NCBI GenBank assembly: GCA_045580815.1 | Contig: JAZNOL010000096.1 | Location: 1 to 7,191, forward strand | Source of the DNA: JAZNOL01 sp045580815 | GTDB taxonomy: Bacteria; Bacillota; Clostridia; RUG12999 | Length of the DNA: 7,191 nt | Direction: 5' to 3' | Part shown: positions 6,731 through 7,191 of the stretch, piece after piece | Layout of the letters: each line of letters opens with the position of its first letter | How positions within the stretch are numbered: position 1 is the stretch's first letter | Notes under the pieces: generated by a model | Database searches by the model: none | What the model was told of the DNA's origin: nothing | The model's input: the letters and a program-made list of their open reading frames with translations, nothing else | Made by a program: the position numbers and the translations under genes

Positions 6731-6857
6731 AGCAAAATGTACAGACCGCATAAAGCATAAATTATTCTGATACAAAGCGGTTTAGAAACTAAAAACTTTT
6801 AGAAAGAAACAGTAAAATTTATGTAGAAATTCGTCACTTAACGAATTTCTTGATTTA
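6731..6857 (+). repeat. Direct repeat, copy 1 (127 bases)
   Basis: It aligns without gaps to 7065-7191, with about 10 differences in 127 bases. Five of the ten differences are clustered at the tip of the hairpin 6825-6850, and the rest are scattered. It begins AGCAAAATGTACAGACC and ends with that hairpin. It also contains the small hairpin CTAAA-AACT-TTTAG near 6789-6802. The second copy reaches the end of the window, so the true repeat length could be longer. Confidence 0.92.
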
Positions 6858-6886
6858 ATAAGCTTTATGCTATGAACAAACTTCAC

Positions 6887-6950
6887 CTCTCGACGTACCT
6901 CTGTACGTCGTAGGGCATGGTCGGGCAAGGCTGAAAAAGCCTTGACCGAC
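6887..6950. other. Two tight adjacent hairpins in a G+C-richer patch
   Basis: CGACGTAC (6891-6898) pairs perfectly with GTACGTCG (6903-6910) around a CTCT loop. The next hairpin pairs GTCGG (6920-6924) and CAAGGCT (6926-6932) with AGCCTTG (6938-6944) and CCGAC (6946-6950), with a single G-A mismatch and a GAAAA loop. The patch is visibly richer in G and C than its surroundings. On the minus strand an open frame of 60 codons (6964 down to 6782) covers both hairpins; its ATG has only a distant AAAGGA. Structure seems a better explanation than coding. Confidence 0.55.
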
Positions 6951-6988
6951 TTCAGTTCGTCCATTCTGCACTATTTTCCTTTCGCCCC

Positions 6989-7033
6989 AAAAGAGGCTGT
7001 AGCAAAAAATTTCATTTTGCTACAGCCTCTTTT
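6989..7033. terminator. Perfect 19-bp hairpin, likely intrinsic terminator at the end of the repeat unit
   Basis: AAAAGAGGCTGTAGCAAAA (6989-7007) is exactly complementary to 7015-7033 around a seven-base loop. The outer A-run and T-run give a U-tract on both strands, so it can terminate transcription from either side. It is the first credible terminator downstream of the glucuronidase gene. Its arms are also the terminal-repeat sequence of the neighbouring unit, so it may have arrived with the element. Confidence 0.75.
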
Positions 7034-7056
7034 AAAATATCTGAAATTTAAAGAAA

Positions 7057-7191
7057 GGGGCTGTAGCAAAATGCACAGACCGCATAAAGCATAAATTATT
7101 CTGATACAAAGCGGTTTAGAAACTAAAAACTTTTAGGAAGAAACAGTAGAATATATGTAGAAATTCGCCCTTTGGCGAATTTCTTAATTTA
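7057..7191. mobile_element. MITE-like structured repeat unit, second copy, cut by the window edge
   Basis: It begins GGGGCTGTAGCAAAATG (7057-7073), the intact form of the terminal repeat, and continues collinear with copy 1 until the window ends. The preceding 20 bases with AAAGGGG pair, with one mismatch, with the right end of the first unit (7013-7032), so two element ends face each other across 21 bases. Only the first 135 bases are visible, so the right end cannot be checked. Confidence 0.5.
7065..7191 (+). repeat. Direct repeat, copy 2 (at least 127 bases)
   Basis: It is collinear with 6731-6857, about 92 percent identical by eye. Its terminal hairpin is longer than in copy 1: an 11-bp stem (7159-7169 with 7174-7184) with a CTTT loop, against 10 bp and a six-base loop. 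The T-A pair of copy 1 is a C-G pair here, a compensatory change. Confidence 0.92.

Larger units (their letters stand above)
6722..7030. mobile_element. MITE-like structured repeat unit, first copy
   Basis: The right end CATTTTGCTACAGCCTC (7014-7030 region) is the complement of GAGGCTGTAGCAAAATG. The left end GAGGTCGAAAGCAAAATG (6722-6739) is a diverged version of the same sequence, so the unit has imperfect terminal inverted repeats about 310 bases apart. A second copy starts 27 bases further on. No transposase is encoded. Inside are several hairpins: 6743-6749 with 6777-6783, 6825-6834 with 6841-6850, 6891-6898 with 6903-6910, and 6920-6932 with 6938-6950. A 9-bp long-range complement joins 6748-6756 and 6862-6870. 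No target-site duplication is evident. It could instead be a repeated noncoding RNA gene. The left boundary is uncertain because GGAGG may belong to the host operon. Confidence 0.5.

Noticed and set aside
6731..7191. CRISPR array
   Set aside because: There are only two copies, 127 bases long and 334 bases apart, unlike short evenly spaced CRISPR repeats; no cas gene is present.
6712..7191. Retron, group II intron or HEARO-type RNA
   Set aside because: There is no reverse transcriptase or IscB-like gene nearby, and I see no domain V or other diagnostic motif.

Overview
The window reads as chromosomal DNA of a low-G+C Gram-positive anaerobe in the Clostridia. The reasons are the AT-rich intergenic DNA, near-consensus sigma-A promoters, strong purine-rich ribosome binding sites, the plsX-acpP-rnc-radical SAM gene order, and a QueT-family transporter. 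A cytoplasmic GH2 beta-glucuronidase fits a gut-associated lineage, but that habitat is inferred. No tRNA, rRNA, CRISPR array or recognisable transposase gene is present.

Layout. Positions 1-57 carry the probable promoter and ribosome binding site of a leftward gene whose coding region lies outside the window. Positions 171-542 (+) encode a small membrane protein of the putative ABC-transporter type IV family (PF06541-like). It converges on a leftward operon, and a bidirectional terminator hairpin (561-599) lies between them. The leftward operon (4204 down to 612) is plsX, acpP, rnc, an Elp3-like radical SAM gene, then ysxC/engB. It joins phospholipid precursor synthesis, RNA processing and ribosome assembly under one very strong promoter (4249-4278). 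A palindrome sits over the predicted transcription start of that promoter.

From 4450 rightward, a second strong promoter drives a short leader that matches a class I preQ1 riboswitch. The leader is followed by queT (queuosine-precursor uptake) and, 21 bases later, a 552-residue GH2 enzyme with beta-glucuronidase signatures. The glycosidase has no promoter or terminator of its own in view, so it is probably co-transcribed with queT and shares its promoter.

The last 480 bases (6712-7191) hold no convincing protein gene. They contain a structured repeat: one roughly 310-base unit with imperfect terminal inverted repeats, and the first 135 bases of a second unit cut by the window edge. The two copies share 127 ungapped bases with about 10 differences, half of them at the tip of one hairpin, where one pair of changes is compensatory. 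A perfect 19-bp hairpin (6989-7033) closes the first unit. This miniature-element or structured-RNA region and the riboswitch-queT-glucuronidase transcript are the most interesting parts of the window.
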